A DNA stretch of 33,947 nt from NCBI GenBank assembly GCA_947495425.1, contig CANLYR010000045.1:1-33947 (forward strand). Reading direction: 5' to 3'. Position 1 is the stretch's first letter; every line of letters begins with the position of its first letter. The notes under the pieces are model-generated. The model worked only from the letters and a program-made list of their open reading frames with translations. It ran no database searches and was not told the origin of the DNA. This document shows positions 23,635 to 32,575 of the stretch, one piece after another. The DNA is from an uncultured Aquimarina sp. GTDB lineage: Bacteria > Bacteroidota > Bacteroidia > Flavobacteriales > Flavobacteriaceae. The translations under genes were made by a program, and so were the position numbers.

Positions 23635-25779
23635 TTAATTCTTAAGTGTAAGCGGATTTTTAGATCTTCTGATATTATTAATCTTCATATCCTCAAGAAC
23701 ACTTATGGCTTCTTCAACATATACATCTTTACTAAGACTTTTATGCCATCTCTTTCTTTTTTCTGCCAAAACTGTATCCTTTTTTATCAAAACTTGTTCA
23801 TATGGCAAAGATTCAAAAGTTAACTCTGTTTTATAATCATCAATAGCTTCAAAGCGTTCTGCTTGCTTCTCATTGAGCTCAATATTAGCTTTGTACTTTT
23901 CAAAATTTAAAGAGTATATATCAATATCTCTCTTTTGTCTAACCCATTTTGCATTTTCATCAATTAATTTCAGCTGGTCATTTTTAGACATTCTTGACTT
24001 ACTGTTAGTGATCGTTTGATCAAAATCAATATAACCATCCCAACTTGTATAATCGGCCGCAGGTATTTTATCCCATGGTAGTGGATTTTCCTGATCTTTT
24101 TCTCCGATATCAATATAGCTGTAACGGTCTGGAACAACCACGTCACTTTTTACACCCTCTAACTGCGTCGAACCTCCATTTACTCTATAAAACTTTTGAG
24201 TAGTGAGTTTCAAAGCACCAAGGTCTCCAAAATCATTGCTACGCATCCATCTATTAAGATCCATTACGTTTTGAACAGTACCTTTACCATAGGTTTGTTT
24301 GCTTCCTATGATAATGGCTCTTTTATAATCTTGCATTGCTGCTGCCAGAATTTCTGATGCTGATGCTGATAATTCATTAACCAAAATTACCAATGGACCG
24401 TCCCAAAGGATATTCTTGTCTTTATCACTCAATACCTCGGGAGATTCTCCTTTTGTTCGAACCTGAACAACGGGTCCTTTTTCAATAAACAATCCAGCAA
24501 TATCAACAACAGTCTGAAGCGAACCTCCACCATTATCTCGCAAGTCAATGACTAAACCATCCATATTCTGCTCTTTGAGACGGGTAATTTCTTGTTTCAC
24601 ATCTTTCGCAGCGTTACGTTGATTGTAGTCTTGCATATTAAAATAAAACTTAGGCAAGTTAATAACTCCAAAAGCTTTATCATTCTTCTTTACCATAGAA
24701 GATTTTGCATACGTTTCTTCGAGTTCTACTACATCTCTTACAATATCGATCACCTCGGTTGTACCGTCTACTTTTTTTACAGTGAGGGAAACCTTTGTTC
24801 CTTTTGGACCTTTAATTAGACTTACAGCATCATCAAGTCTCATTCCCACTACACTCACTGGTTCTTCTTCATCATCTTGCCTCACCTTCATGATGTAATC
24901 TCCAACTTCGACTTTATTACCTCTCCACGCGGGACCACCAGAAATAATTTCAATAATTTTTACATTATCATTTTTCTTTTGTAATCTGGCTCCTATTCCT
25001 TCTAACTTTCCAGACATCGCTATATCAAAACGGTCTTTATCTTGAGGTGCAAAATAATACGTATGTGGATCAAATTCTTCTACAATAGAATTAATATATA
25101 TTGAGAACCAATCTTTACGCTCTAAATCATCAGCAAATTCAAAATACTCTTTTAAAGAGCCTTTCGTTATTTCACGGGCTTCTTCTTCTATCACCGCTGA
25201 ATTTTTAATCACATAGGTACTATTTTTTGCTAACGAATCTTCTTCTTCTACTACTTTATCATAATAGCTGGATAATGCATTGAACTTGAGTTGCAGCCTC
25301 CATCGATTCATCATCTCATTTTTATCTACTGCATACGGTAGCTTGTCGTAATCTGTATCGATACTTTCCTCTTTTTCAAAATCAAAAGGTTTTTCTAAAA
25401 TTTCTTTATATAAGATTCTCGCTTCAGCCATTCTCTTTTGAAGGCGATCGTATGTTAAGTTAAAAAAAGTAATATCCTTATTTCTAATTTCATCATCGAT
25501 CAAATCTTCATATTTCTTAAATTCTTCTATATCTTCTTTGTAGAAATAACGCTTTAGGGGATCCAAAGCATCGATATAATCAGAAAACACTTCTTTTGAG
25601 AAATCATCATTTATATCTTTTGCATCGTAATGCCCTTTTCCTAAGACATAACTTATTAAATCAATTAGTAATTTATCTTTATCCGGATCATTCTCAACAT
25701 TGGTTGTAAAGCTACAGGAGGCAGCCGAAATAATCACGGTAAGCATCAAAATCAAAAAACTCTTTTTCATACGCTTCAT
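23635..25779 (-). CDS. prc: Tail-specific carboxy-terminal processing protease (S41A)
   Basis: A 714-aa periplasmic lipoprotein protease of the Prc/Tsp group. The lipobox ISAASC has Cys22. An N-terminal helical domain is followed by a PDZ domain (about 255-345, LEGIGARL, GPAWRGNKVEVGD). The S41 core has DLRDNGGGSL near 412, the nucleophile in SASASE (471-476, probably Ser473) and general base Lys499 in TYGKGTVQ. A C-terminal DUF3340-like helical domain ends it. It degrades or trims envelope proteins from their C-termini. It heads the operon with the permease and DUF4345 genes. Confidence 0.96.
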   Translation of the reverse strand: MKRMKKSFLILMLTVIISAASCSFTTNVENDPDKDKLLIDLISYVLGKGHYDAKDINDDFSKEVFSDYIDALDPLKRYFYKEDIEEFKKYEDLIDDEIRNKDITFFNLTYDRLQKRMAEARILYKEILEKPFDFEKEESIDTDYDKLPYAVDKNEMMNRWRLQLKFNALSSYYDKVVEEEDSLAKNSTYVIKNSAVIEEEAREITKGSLKEYFEFADDLERKDWFSIYINSIVEEFDPHTYYFAPQDKDRFDIAMSGKLEGIGARLQKKNDNVKIIEIISGGPAWRGNKVEVGDYIMKVRQDDEEEPVSVVGMRLDDAVSLIKGPKGTKVSLTVKKVDGTTEVIDIVRDVVELEETYAKSSMVKKNDKAFGVINLPKFYFNMQDYNQRNAAKDVKQEITRLKEQNMDGLVIDLRDNGGGSLQTVVDIAGLFIEKGPVVQVRTKGESPEVLSDKDKNILWDGPLVILVNELSASASEILAAAMQDYKRAIIIGSKQTYGKGTVQNVMDLNRWMRSNDFGDLGALKLTTQKFYRVNGGSTQLEGVKSDVVVPDRYSYIDIGEKDQENPLPWDKIPAADYTSWDGYIDFDQTITNSKSRMSKNDQLKLIDENAKWVRQKRDIDIYSLNFEKYKANIELNEKQAERFEAIDDYKTELTFESLPYEQVLIKKDTVLAEKRKRWHKSLSKDVYVEEAISVLEDMKINNIRRSKNPLTLKN

Positions 25780-25800
25780 TAAAATTTAGGGGTTTGTAAG

Positions 25801-25825
25801 CAAAATACATTAAAAATCGTGCCAA
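25801..25825 (-). promoter_or_regulatory. Possible promoter of the protease operon
   Basis: On the minus strand TTGG (25825-25822) precedes TATTTTG (25807-25801), a -7-like box one base short of TAnnTTTG, 21 nt before the ATG. The spacing is short for the consensus. TTGGCACG here also matches a sigma-54 -24 element, but the matching -12 is absent. Confidence 0.3.
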
Positions 25826-25912
25826 TAACAGGTAATAATACTAAATTTTTCTTAATTGAACTAATATTATTCCTTACTCTTCACTTATCTACGGTATCGC
25901 ACAAAAAAAGTG

Positions 25913-25920
25913 TACTTTTA
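25913..25920 (+). promoter_or_regulatory. -7-like box (TACTTTTA) of surE
   Basis: One mismatch from TAnnTTTG and 22 nt before ATG 25943, the same geometry as the purH promoter. No convincing -33 is seen. Confidence 0.35.
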
Positions 25921-25942
25921 CGGCTATAAAATCACAGGGTGT

Positions 25943-26725
25943 ATGGCTAAAAAAAAACCGCTAATTCTAGTAACTAATGATGATGGAATTACTGCTCCGG
26001 GAATACGTGCATTAATTAGTGTGATGAATACAATTGGAGAAGTATATGTTGTTGCGCCTGATAGGCCTCAAAGTGGAATGGGACATGCTATAACTGTAAA
26101 CAGCACACTATATTGTGATGCTATTGTTATTGATAAAAATGCTCCTCAAAAGGAATATAGTTGTTCGGGAACACCTGCAGATTGTGTAAAAATGGCTTCT
26201 CGTCAGATTTTAGACAGACAACCTGATTTGTGCGTTAGTGGTATTAATCATGGTTCGAATGCGGCAATCAACGTCATTTATTCTGGTACTATGAGTGCAG
26301 CAGTAGAGGCTGGTATTGAAGGAATCCCCGCGATAGGGTTTTCATTACTCGATTACTCGTTGGATGCAAATTTTGAGCCTTCAAAAAAATATGTGAAAAC
26401 TATTGTAGAAAATGTACTCAAAAATGGACTTCCAAAAGGGGTAGTTCTTAATGTAAATATTCCCAGATTACCTGAAGAAGGTATAAAAGGTGTGAAAATA
26501 TGTCGCCAGGCCAATGCACATTGGCTAGAAGAATTTGACAAAAGAACAAACCCCATGGGACGAGAATATTATTGGCTTACTGGCAAGTTTGTTAACGAAG
26601 ACAAAGGTGAAGATACAGACGAGTGGGCGCTTCAACAAGGCTATGTTTCTGTAGTACCGACTCAGTTTGACCTTACAGCTCATCATTTTATTCAAGAATT
26701 AAATAATTGGTCGCTTCATGATTAA
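25943..26725 (+). CDS. surE: 5'-nucleotidase SurE
   Basis: A 260-aa metal-dependent nucleoside 5'-monophosphate phosphatase. Metal ligands are seen in TNDDG (Asp13, Asp14), PQSGMG (Ser44) and SGINHGSN (Asn102), with CSGTPADCV and YSGTMSAA completing the site. I start at ATG 25943 (MAKKKPLILVTNDDG); a start at 25910 would overlap the promoter-like box. It overlaps the next gene by 8 nt. Confidence 0.96.
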   Translation: MAKKKPLILVTNDDGITAPGIRALISVMNTIGEVYVVAPDRPQSGMGHAITVNSTLYCDAIVIDKNAPQKEYSCSGTPADCVKMASRQILDRQPDLCVSGINHGSNAAINVIYSGTMSAAVEAGIEGIPAIGFSLLDYSLDANFEPSKKYVKTIVENVLKNGLPKGVVLNVNIPRLPEEGIKGVKICRQANAHWLEEFDKRTNPMGREYYWLTGKFVNEDKGEDTDEWALQQGYVSVVPTQFDLTAHHFIQELNNWSLHD

Positions 26726-27014
26726 AAAAGAAATTGGCATAGGATTTTTAGCAGGTATATGCGCTAATAGCATAGGATTTGTTCTTTGTATATTCATCTT
26801 TTCTGCTTTAAGTGGACAAGGCATGACGTTTGGAGAAACTGTACAAGAATCAATAGAAAATGATTCTTTTGGAAGTATGGTCGCATTGGGTGCTATCCCT
26901 AATCTTGCTATTTTCTTCTTTTTTTTAAAAAAAAATAATCCATATCGTGCACGTGGCGTACTTCTTGCTTCACTTATAGCTGCAATATGTATTGCTATTA
27001 GTAAATTTGGATAA
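26718..27014 (+). CDS. Small membrane protein between surE and lpxB
   Basis: A 98-aa protein with three hydrophobic segments (about 7-31, 54-71 and 79-95) and an acidic loop between the first two. The family has no function I know. The 8-nt overlap with surE points to coupled translation. Confidence 0.75.
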   Translation: MIKKEIGIGFLAGICANSIGFVLCIFIFSALSGQGMTFGETVQESIENDSFGSMVALGAIPNLAIFFFFLKKNNPYRARGVLLASLIAAICIAISKFG

Positions 27015-27153
27015 CATCAATTTGAATATGCAATACTGTTCAAACTTTCGATGAATTTTGACATTGTTTAGCATGTCTTTTTAAAACGTAATGGAAATGA
27101 TTATTTTAGCCACTTATGATTGTTTGTGTGCGCTACAATAATAAAGGAAACAC

Positions 27154-28266
27154 ATGAAATATTACTTAATTGCAGGAGAGGCCTCTGGTGATTTACACGG
27201 TGCTAATCTTATGAAATCTATCCTTAAAGAAGATCCCGAAGCCGAATTTAGATTCTGGGGTGGTGATCTTATGCAAGCTGTTGGTGGTACTATGGTAAAG
27301 CATTACAGAGATTTGGCATTTATGGGCTTTATAGAAGTGGTCTTAAATTTATTTACCATCTTAAAGAATATAAAACTATGTAAGCTGGATATCCTTAATT
27401 ATCAACCCGATGTAATTGTGTTTATAGATTATCCTGGATTTAATTTACGCATTGCAGAATGGGCCAAAGAGAAAGGGTTTAGAACACACTATTATATTTC
27501 GCCTCAAATATGGGCATGGAAAGAAGGTAGGATTAAAACGATCAAAAAATGCATTGATATGATGTATGTCATACTCCCTTTTGAGAAGTCCTTTTATGAA
27601 GACAAACACGAATTTCCGGTTCAATTTGTAGGTCACCCCCTAATTGACGCTATTGCAAATCATACGCAGATCATGCCTGAAGCTTTTAAAAAACAGCATG
27701 AGCTCGATGATCGTCCGATTATTGCAATACTTCCTGGAAGTAGAAAACAAGAAATTCGAAAAATGCTAGAAGTAATGCTTACTGTTGTTGATGCGTTTCC
27801 TGATCATCAATTTGTAATTGCCGGAGCACCCAGCCAAGATGCCGATTTCTATACTCCTTTCATAAAAAAACAAGGTGTACATTTGGTTATGAATCAAACC
27901 TACGATCTTTTGAGTCTAAGCAATGCCGCTTTGGTTACTTCTGGTACAGCCACTTTAGAAACCGCATTGTTTAAAGTCCCAGAAGTTGTATGCTATAAAG
28001 GAAGTTATATCTCATACCAAATTGCAAAACGTGTTATTAACCTGGATTACATTTCTTTGGTAAACCTTATTATGGATAAACAAGTGGTGACAGAACTTAT
28101 ACAAGGTGATTTTAATACTAAAAAACTTAAGGAGGAACTTGCCAAAATTACCGATAGCTATACTCGTGCTGTGATGTTTTTGGATTATTATGATCTTGAA
28201 AAAAAACTTGGAGGCAAAGGTGCTAGTGAAAAAACTGCTAAATTAATTTTTGAATCTTTACAATAA
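27154..28266 (+). CDS. lpxB: Lipid-A-disaccharide synthase
   Basis: A 370-aa GT-B glycosyltransferase that joins UDP-2,3-diacylglucosamine and lipid X. Motifs: AGEASGDLHGANLM at 7-20, SPQIWAWKEGRIKTIKK, VGHPLID, LPGSRKQEI (nucleotide side) and SGTATLETAL near the C-terminus. Length is normal. A 139-nt gap separates it from the small membrane gene; no consensus promoter is evident there. Confidence 0.97.
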   Translation: MKYYLIAGEASGDLHGANLMKSILKEDPEAEFRFWGGDLMQAVGGTMVKHYRDLAFMGFIEVVLNLFTILKNIKLCKLDILNYQPDVIVFIDYPGFNLRIAEWAKEKGFRTHYYISPQIWAWKEGRIKTIKKCIDMMYVILPFEKSFYEDKHEFPVQFVGHPLIDAIANHTQIMPEAFKKQHELDDRPIIAILPGSRKQEIRKMLEVMLTVVDAFPDHQFVIAGAPSQDADFYTPFIKKQGVHLVMNQTYDLLSLSNAALVTSGTATLETALFKVPEVVCYKGSYISYQIAKRVINLDYISLVNLIMDKQVVTELIQGDFNTKKLKEELAKITDSYTRAVMFLDYYDLEKKLGGKGASEKTAKLIFESLQ

Positions 28267-28279
28267 AAAAGTCCCAAAA

Positions 28280-28783
28280 ATGAAAAGAATCTTCTATTAC
28301 CTACTTGCATTAATCAGTATAGCGATCTACTCCTGTGGAAGTTCACCCAAGGATAAAGTTATTATTTCTGGAAAAACAAAAGCGGCTAGTACATCCGGCA
28401 ATAAAAAGATAAAAAGCATTGTAAGCTATGCGAAGACATTTAATGGTACAAGATATAAATATGGCGGAACAACAAAAAAAGGAATGGACTGCTCTGGTTT
28501 GGTATATACTTCATTTAAAAAAGAGAATGTTATCCTCCCAAGAACTTCAAAAACAATGGCAACACAAGGAAAACCTATATCATTAAAAAAAGTTGGTATT
28601 GGTGATTTACTATTTTTTAAAACGAATAAAAGAAAAAATGTGATTTCTCATGTTGGGTTAGTTGTAGAAACCAAAGGAGTAATCAAATTTATCCACGCTT
28701 CTACCTCTAGAGGAGTAATCATATCAAGTTTAGATGAAAAATACTGGAATAAAGCATTTACTTTAGCAAGACGGGTTTTATAA
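28280..28783 (+). CDS. NlpC/P60 (C40) cell-wall peptidase lipoprotein
   Basis: A 167-aa lipoprotein: signal with lipobox AIYSC (Cys19), a short Lys/Ser linker, then an NlpC/P60 domain at about 45-167. The catalytic Cys71 is in GMDCSGLVY, His124 in ISHVGLV and the third polar residue His139 in FIHAST. It probably cleaves stem-peptide bonds in peptidoglycan from the outer membrane inner face. I use ATG 28280; a TTG at 28250 inside lpxB would put ten residues before the signal peptide. Confidence 0.93.
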   Translation: MKRIFYYLLALISIAIYSCGSSPKDKVIISGKTKAASTSGNKKIKSIVSYAKTFNGTRYKYGGTTKKGMDCSGLVYTSFKKENVILPRTSKTMATQGKPISLKKVGIGDLLFFKTNKRKNVISHVGLVVETKGVIKFIHASTSRGVIISSLDEKYWNKAFTLARRVL

Positions 28784-28956
28784 ATCAAGTCTTATACCAT
28801 TTCTTACTTTAAAAATTATTCTTACCCGCAGTATAATATATTCTTTATTTAAAAAAAATATGCTCAGTTCCGGAAGATGAAACTAGCATCTCGTATCATT
28901 GTAGGGTGAATGTTTACATTGTTTATGCTCACATTATCATTTTCTAAACACTTAGT

Positions 28957-31008
28957 GTGAGACTACTCAATATACCTTTTGTTATTCTTACTTTTTCTAC
29001 GCTTCTTGGTATCCTTTTAGGGTATTATGTTATCATCGAAACTACTACTGCAATTGCAGGGTTTCTTTTATCCATTTGTTTTTTGGGTATTTCATGGCAA
29101 TATTCAAAAAAGATGTATGCCAAAAAAACTGCCTTTACGTTTATAATGATAACTGTTTTTATATTTTTTGGAATCAATCTGGTGAACGTACATCACCCAA
29201 AAAATCAACCTGCTCATTACTCGAATCAGGTTTCAGCTGAAATGCTTGAGAAAAACTCTTACGGAATTCAATTTCATATCAAAGAACGGTTAAAATCTAC
29301 ACCGTATTATAACAAATATATCATTTCAATCCATTATATAGGAAACAAAATTGTTGAAGGAAAAATTTTACTTCAGCTACCAAGAGATAGTACAAACCAC
29401 AATCTTAATATCGGGGATGCATACACCACTTTTGCAAAAATAAAACCAGTTGCTAAGCCTTTAAATCCATATCAGTTCGATTATGCTAAATATTTGAGCA
29501 ATCAATACATATATCATAAGGTTACCGTACAACCTCATCAATTAATCAATACCCATACATCACTATGGTCTCTTTTACGTATTGCAGATCAAATAAGAAA
29601 AAAAATCAACACAAAGCTTAATCAATATTCGTTTAGTAACAAACAATTAGCAATTATTAATGCATTACTGCTCGGGCAACGGCAGGATATAGATCAAGAA
29701 ACATTTAGTAAGTATAGAGACGCCGGAGCTATTCATATTTTGGCGGTATCAGGCTTGCATGTTGGAATTATTCTTTTGATTTTGAATGTTATCTTATCAC
29801 CATTGGATATCCTTAGACGCAAAGGAAAAACCATCAAACTGCTTTTGACAATTCTATTGCTTTGGTGCTTTGCCATCATAGCAGGATTATCTCCATCGGT
29901 TCTTAGAGCGGTTACTATGTTTTCATTTTTGGCTATAGGGGTTCAATTCCGATCTAAAACGAGTATTTATAATTCACTATTCATTTCTATGTTTCTATTG
30001 CTTTGTTTTAAACCATTATTATTATTTTCTGTGGGATTTCAACTAAGTTATGTGGCTGTTTTTGCCATAGTTTGGATACAACCTGTCATTGCTAAACGAT
30101 ATCAACCCAAGTTTTATGTTTCAAAAAAATTATGGGAAACTTTTACAGTTACCATAGCTGCTCAACTGGGATTGTTGCCGCTAACCTTGTTTTATTTTCA
30201 TCAATTCCCTCTCTTATTTTTTGTTTCAAATCTAATTATTATCCCTCTTCTGGGAGGAATACTGGGGTTTGGTATTGTCGTTATTTTACTGGCGTATTTT
30301 GAGATTCTCCCACAATGTATTGCATCTTTATTTGGCAATTGCATTGATGTTATTAATATGATTATAGGTTGGATCGCCGATCAACAGCACTTTTTGATTA
30401 CAGGTATTCCATTTTCATGGAAAATGCTTGTAGTACTTCATGTAGTGATTATCGCTACAGTTTTGGTTTTTGAAAAATACAAAAAGAAAAGAGTTTTCTT
30501 ATTAGTGCTAAGTACTATAGCAATGGTAATGGTTATGATTTCTGAAAAATATAGAGTTTCTAATCTCGAGGAATTAATTGTCTTTAGCAACCAACGCAAT
30601 ACAACTTTGGGCGTTCTCAAAAATCAGAGATTACAACTGTATAGTAAAGATCGTATCGCTAAAAAAACACAACACTTCTTGTTTGGTAATTACCTTATCC
30701 AGAACCAGGCAATTCTCGATAGCATAATACCACAACTAAAAAACACATATCGATATAAAGAACAAACTATTTTGATTATTGATAGCGCTTCAATATATAC
30801 TATCAAAACATTTCACCCGGATATTATTATTTTATCTAACGCTCCAAAAATTCATCTCGATAGAGTTATAAACAGTTTGCATCCAAAACAAATCATTGCA
30901 GATGGAAGTAATTATAATAGTTATATAAATCAATGGAAAAAGAGTTGTATAAAAAATAACATCCCTTTTCATTATACAAACGAAAAGGGAGCTTTTATAC
31001 TAAAATGA
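28957..31008 (+). CDS. comEC: ComEC/Rec2 DNA-uptake channel
   Basis: A 683-aa membrane protein for carrying single-stranded DNA across the inner membrane. An N-terminal DUF4131-like domain (about 25-190) is followed by the Competence domain with the hallmark HILAVSGLHVGIILLILN near residue 260 and AGLSPSVLRAVTMF. The C-terminal part (about 530-683) shows no HxHxDH metal motif, so any beta-lactamase-like domain is degenerate. The start must be GTG at 28957, because an in-frame TAA lies three codons upstream. CTCACA (28928-28933) could pair with TGTGAG (28956-28961) over this start. Confidence 0.93.
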   Translation: MRLLNIPFVILTFSTLLGILLGYYVIIETTTAIAGFLLSICFLGISWQYSKKMYAKKTAFTFIMITVFIFFGINLVNVHHPKNQPAHYSNQVSAEMLEKNSYGIQFHIKERLKSTPYYNKYIISIHYIGNKIVEGKILLQLPRDSTNHNLNIGDAYTTFAKIKPVAKPLNPYQFDYAKYLSNQYIYHKVTVQPHQLINTHTSLWSLLRIADQIRKKINTKLNQYSFSNKQLAIINALLLGQRQDIDQETFSKYRDAGAIHILAVSGLHVGIILLILNVILSPLDILRRKGKTIKLLLTILLLWCFAIIAGLSPSVLRAVTMFSFLAIGVQFRSKTSIYNSLFISMFLLLCFKPLLLFSVGFQLSYVAVFAIVWIQPVIAKRYQPKFYVSKKLWETFTVTIAAQLGLLPLTLFYFHQFPLLFFVSNLIIIPLLGGILGFGIVVILLAYFEILPQCIASLFGNCIDVINMIIGWIADQQHFLITGIPFSWKMLVVLHVVIIATVLVFEKYKKKRVFLLVLSTIAMVMVMISEKYRVSNLEELIVFSNQRNTTLGVLKNQRLQLYSKDRIAKKTQHFLFGNYLIQNQAILDSIIPQLKNTYRYKEQTILIIDSASIYTIKTFHPDIIILSNAPKIHLDRVINSLHPKQIIADGSNYNSYINQWKKSCIKNNIPFHYTNEKGAFILK

Positions 31009-31024
31009 TATTTCTAAATTCGAA

Positions 31025-32299
31025 TTATAATGCTACCAGAGTATCTTTCAGGAAATTATAATCGGGTGAGTCCATTATTTCTTGTATAATTTTATGAATT
31101 TTGGGAATACAATCTTTTGCCATTGTATTTGGACTATTAAAAAGCACGCAGATTCCTAAATCTTCATTAGGGTAAATCGCAATTTCACTTCGGTAATTAT
31201 TAACACCCCCACCATGATGAATTATCGTATTCAATGCATCTGTGTTTTCATCATTAAATTTATGAACACGCCAACCCATACCATAATATGATGCCTCATA
31301 ACCTGGCCATCTTTGGTAGTAATTTCTTCTTCCTCCTACCTGAATCTTAGGATTAAAAACATCTTCTATTGTACTAGGCATTAAGACATCTGGATTGTTA
31401 CCTAACAAGAATTTCATCCATTTCCCCATATCGGTAGCGCTGGCATTGATCCCACCAGCTGCCACTGCGTTATAGTATTTTTTATTGATGGGTAGCGCTC
31501 TCCACCCTCTTCGTATACGCTGATGAGGCAAGGCAACATTATCAGATTCTTGCAAGGCTTCGTAACTTGCAGAAGCCGTAGACATATGTAATGGGTCAAA
31601 AATTTTATTTTGAATAACTTCTTTTAGCGGTTTGCCAGCTATTCTTTCTATAATTTCACCACTTAGAGCAAATACTGCGTTTTGGTAATTATACACACTA
31701 CCAGGTTCCTGAATAGGATATACCTCATTAAAACGACCCGCTATAGTAGTTAGGGATAAACCATCTTCTACAAGGTTTGTAAAACTGTGGTATGGCAGTC
31801 CAGTGGTATGCGATAACACGTTTGAAAGTGTTACTTTATTGGTATTTGTTTTGTTCGCAAGTTTGAAATTTGGAATATGATCTATAATTTTATCTTTCCA
31901 ATCCAATACGCCTTCTTCAACGTGGATTCCTGTTAATATCCCAGCAAATCCTTTGGATACTGACCCTATTCTAAATATTGTTTGGGCATTAACTGTGTCT
32001 TTTAAAGATGCATTTCTATTTCCAAAACCACCTGAATAAATGATCGAATCACACTTAACGATAGCAACTGCAGCTCCTACAATCTGATGCTGCTCTAATG
32101 CTTGATTAAAATATGCCTGAATAGAATCTACTAATCTTTGTTTAGTTAAATCAGGTAAATAAATTTCTGGAGGTTGTGGTTGCGGAAAAAGAGTTGCTTG
32201 TTCTTTCTCTGGAAGATCGGGTTGTTCTACAAATGCTAAAGAAAAAAGCATTGTAACTAACAACATAGAGGGGGCGGCTATGGCTAAAATATTTCTCAT
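31025..32299 (-). CDS. Serine hydrolase, beta-lactamase (class C-like) fold
   Basis: A 424-aa secreted or membrane-tethered hydrolase; an N-terminal hydrophobic segment lies at about 4-24. The active-site SxxK is GSVSKGF (Ser113, Lys116 from this start), the YxN motif is Tyr205-Gln-Asn207, and HHGGG near 361-365 takes the place of the KTG box. The substrate could be a D-Ala peptide, ester or beta-lactam; the sequence does not decide. I start at ATG 32299; a TTG at 32347 would add 16 residues. It ends 16 nt from convergent comEC. Confidence 0.9.
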   Translation of the reverse strand: MRNILAIAAPSMLLVTMLFSLAFVEQPDLPEKEQATLFPQPQPPEIYLPDLTKQRLVDSIQAYFNQALEQHQIVGAAVAIVKCDSIIYSGGFGNRNASLKDTVNAQTIFRIGSVSKGFAGILTGIHVEEGVLDWKDKIIDHIPNFKLANKTNTNKVTLSNVLSHTTGLPYHSFTNLVEDGLSLTTIAGRFNEVYPIQEPGSVYNYQNAVFALSGEIIERIAGKPLKEVIQNKIFDPLHMSTASASYEALQESDNVALPHQRIRRGWRALPINKKYYNAVAAGGINASATDMGKWMKFLLGNNPDVLMPSTIEDVFNPKIQVGGRRNYYQRWPGYEASYYGMGWRVHKFNDENTDALNTIIHHGGGVNNYRSEIAIYPNEDLGICVLFNSPNTMAKDCIPKIHKIIQEIMDSPDYNFLKDTLVAL

Positions 32300-32511
32300 A
32301 AGTAAAATCAGAACAAAAAAATAAAAAATATTCGACAAAAGCAACAAAAGAATCGATTAAACGCACATTTTTTATTTTTAAACCAGATTTGGGTATCTTT
32401 TTTCGGTTTATATACTAGGTAACGAACACAATTTCAATTAATTGTAGATAAGATCTAGATTTTTAATGTAGTACATAACTTTTAAGCTTATTTTACGGTA
32501 TTAATTAACGC

Positions 32512-32545
32512 AAAAAAAGACTGCCTACTACTAGACAGCCTCTTA
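32512..32545 (-). terminator. Intrinsic terminator of the repeat lipoprotein gene
   Basis: On the minus strand GGCTGTC (32540-32534) pairs with GGCAGTC-complement positions 32525-32519, a 7-bp stem with two G-U pairs. The stem extends with A-U pairs and is followed by TTTTTTTG. It lies about 30 nt past the stop of the 321-aa lipoprotein. Confidence 0.75.
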
Positions 32546-32575
32546 AAATATACTGTTTCTTATTGTAATCTATCG

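Noticed and set aside
25801..25825. Sigma-54 promoter before the protease operon
   Set aside because: The minus strand has a perfect -24 element TTGGCACG, but at the right spacing the -12 reads TTAAT rather than TTGCA/TTGCT, so the essential GC is missing.
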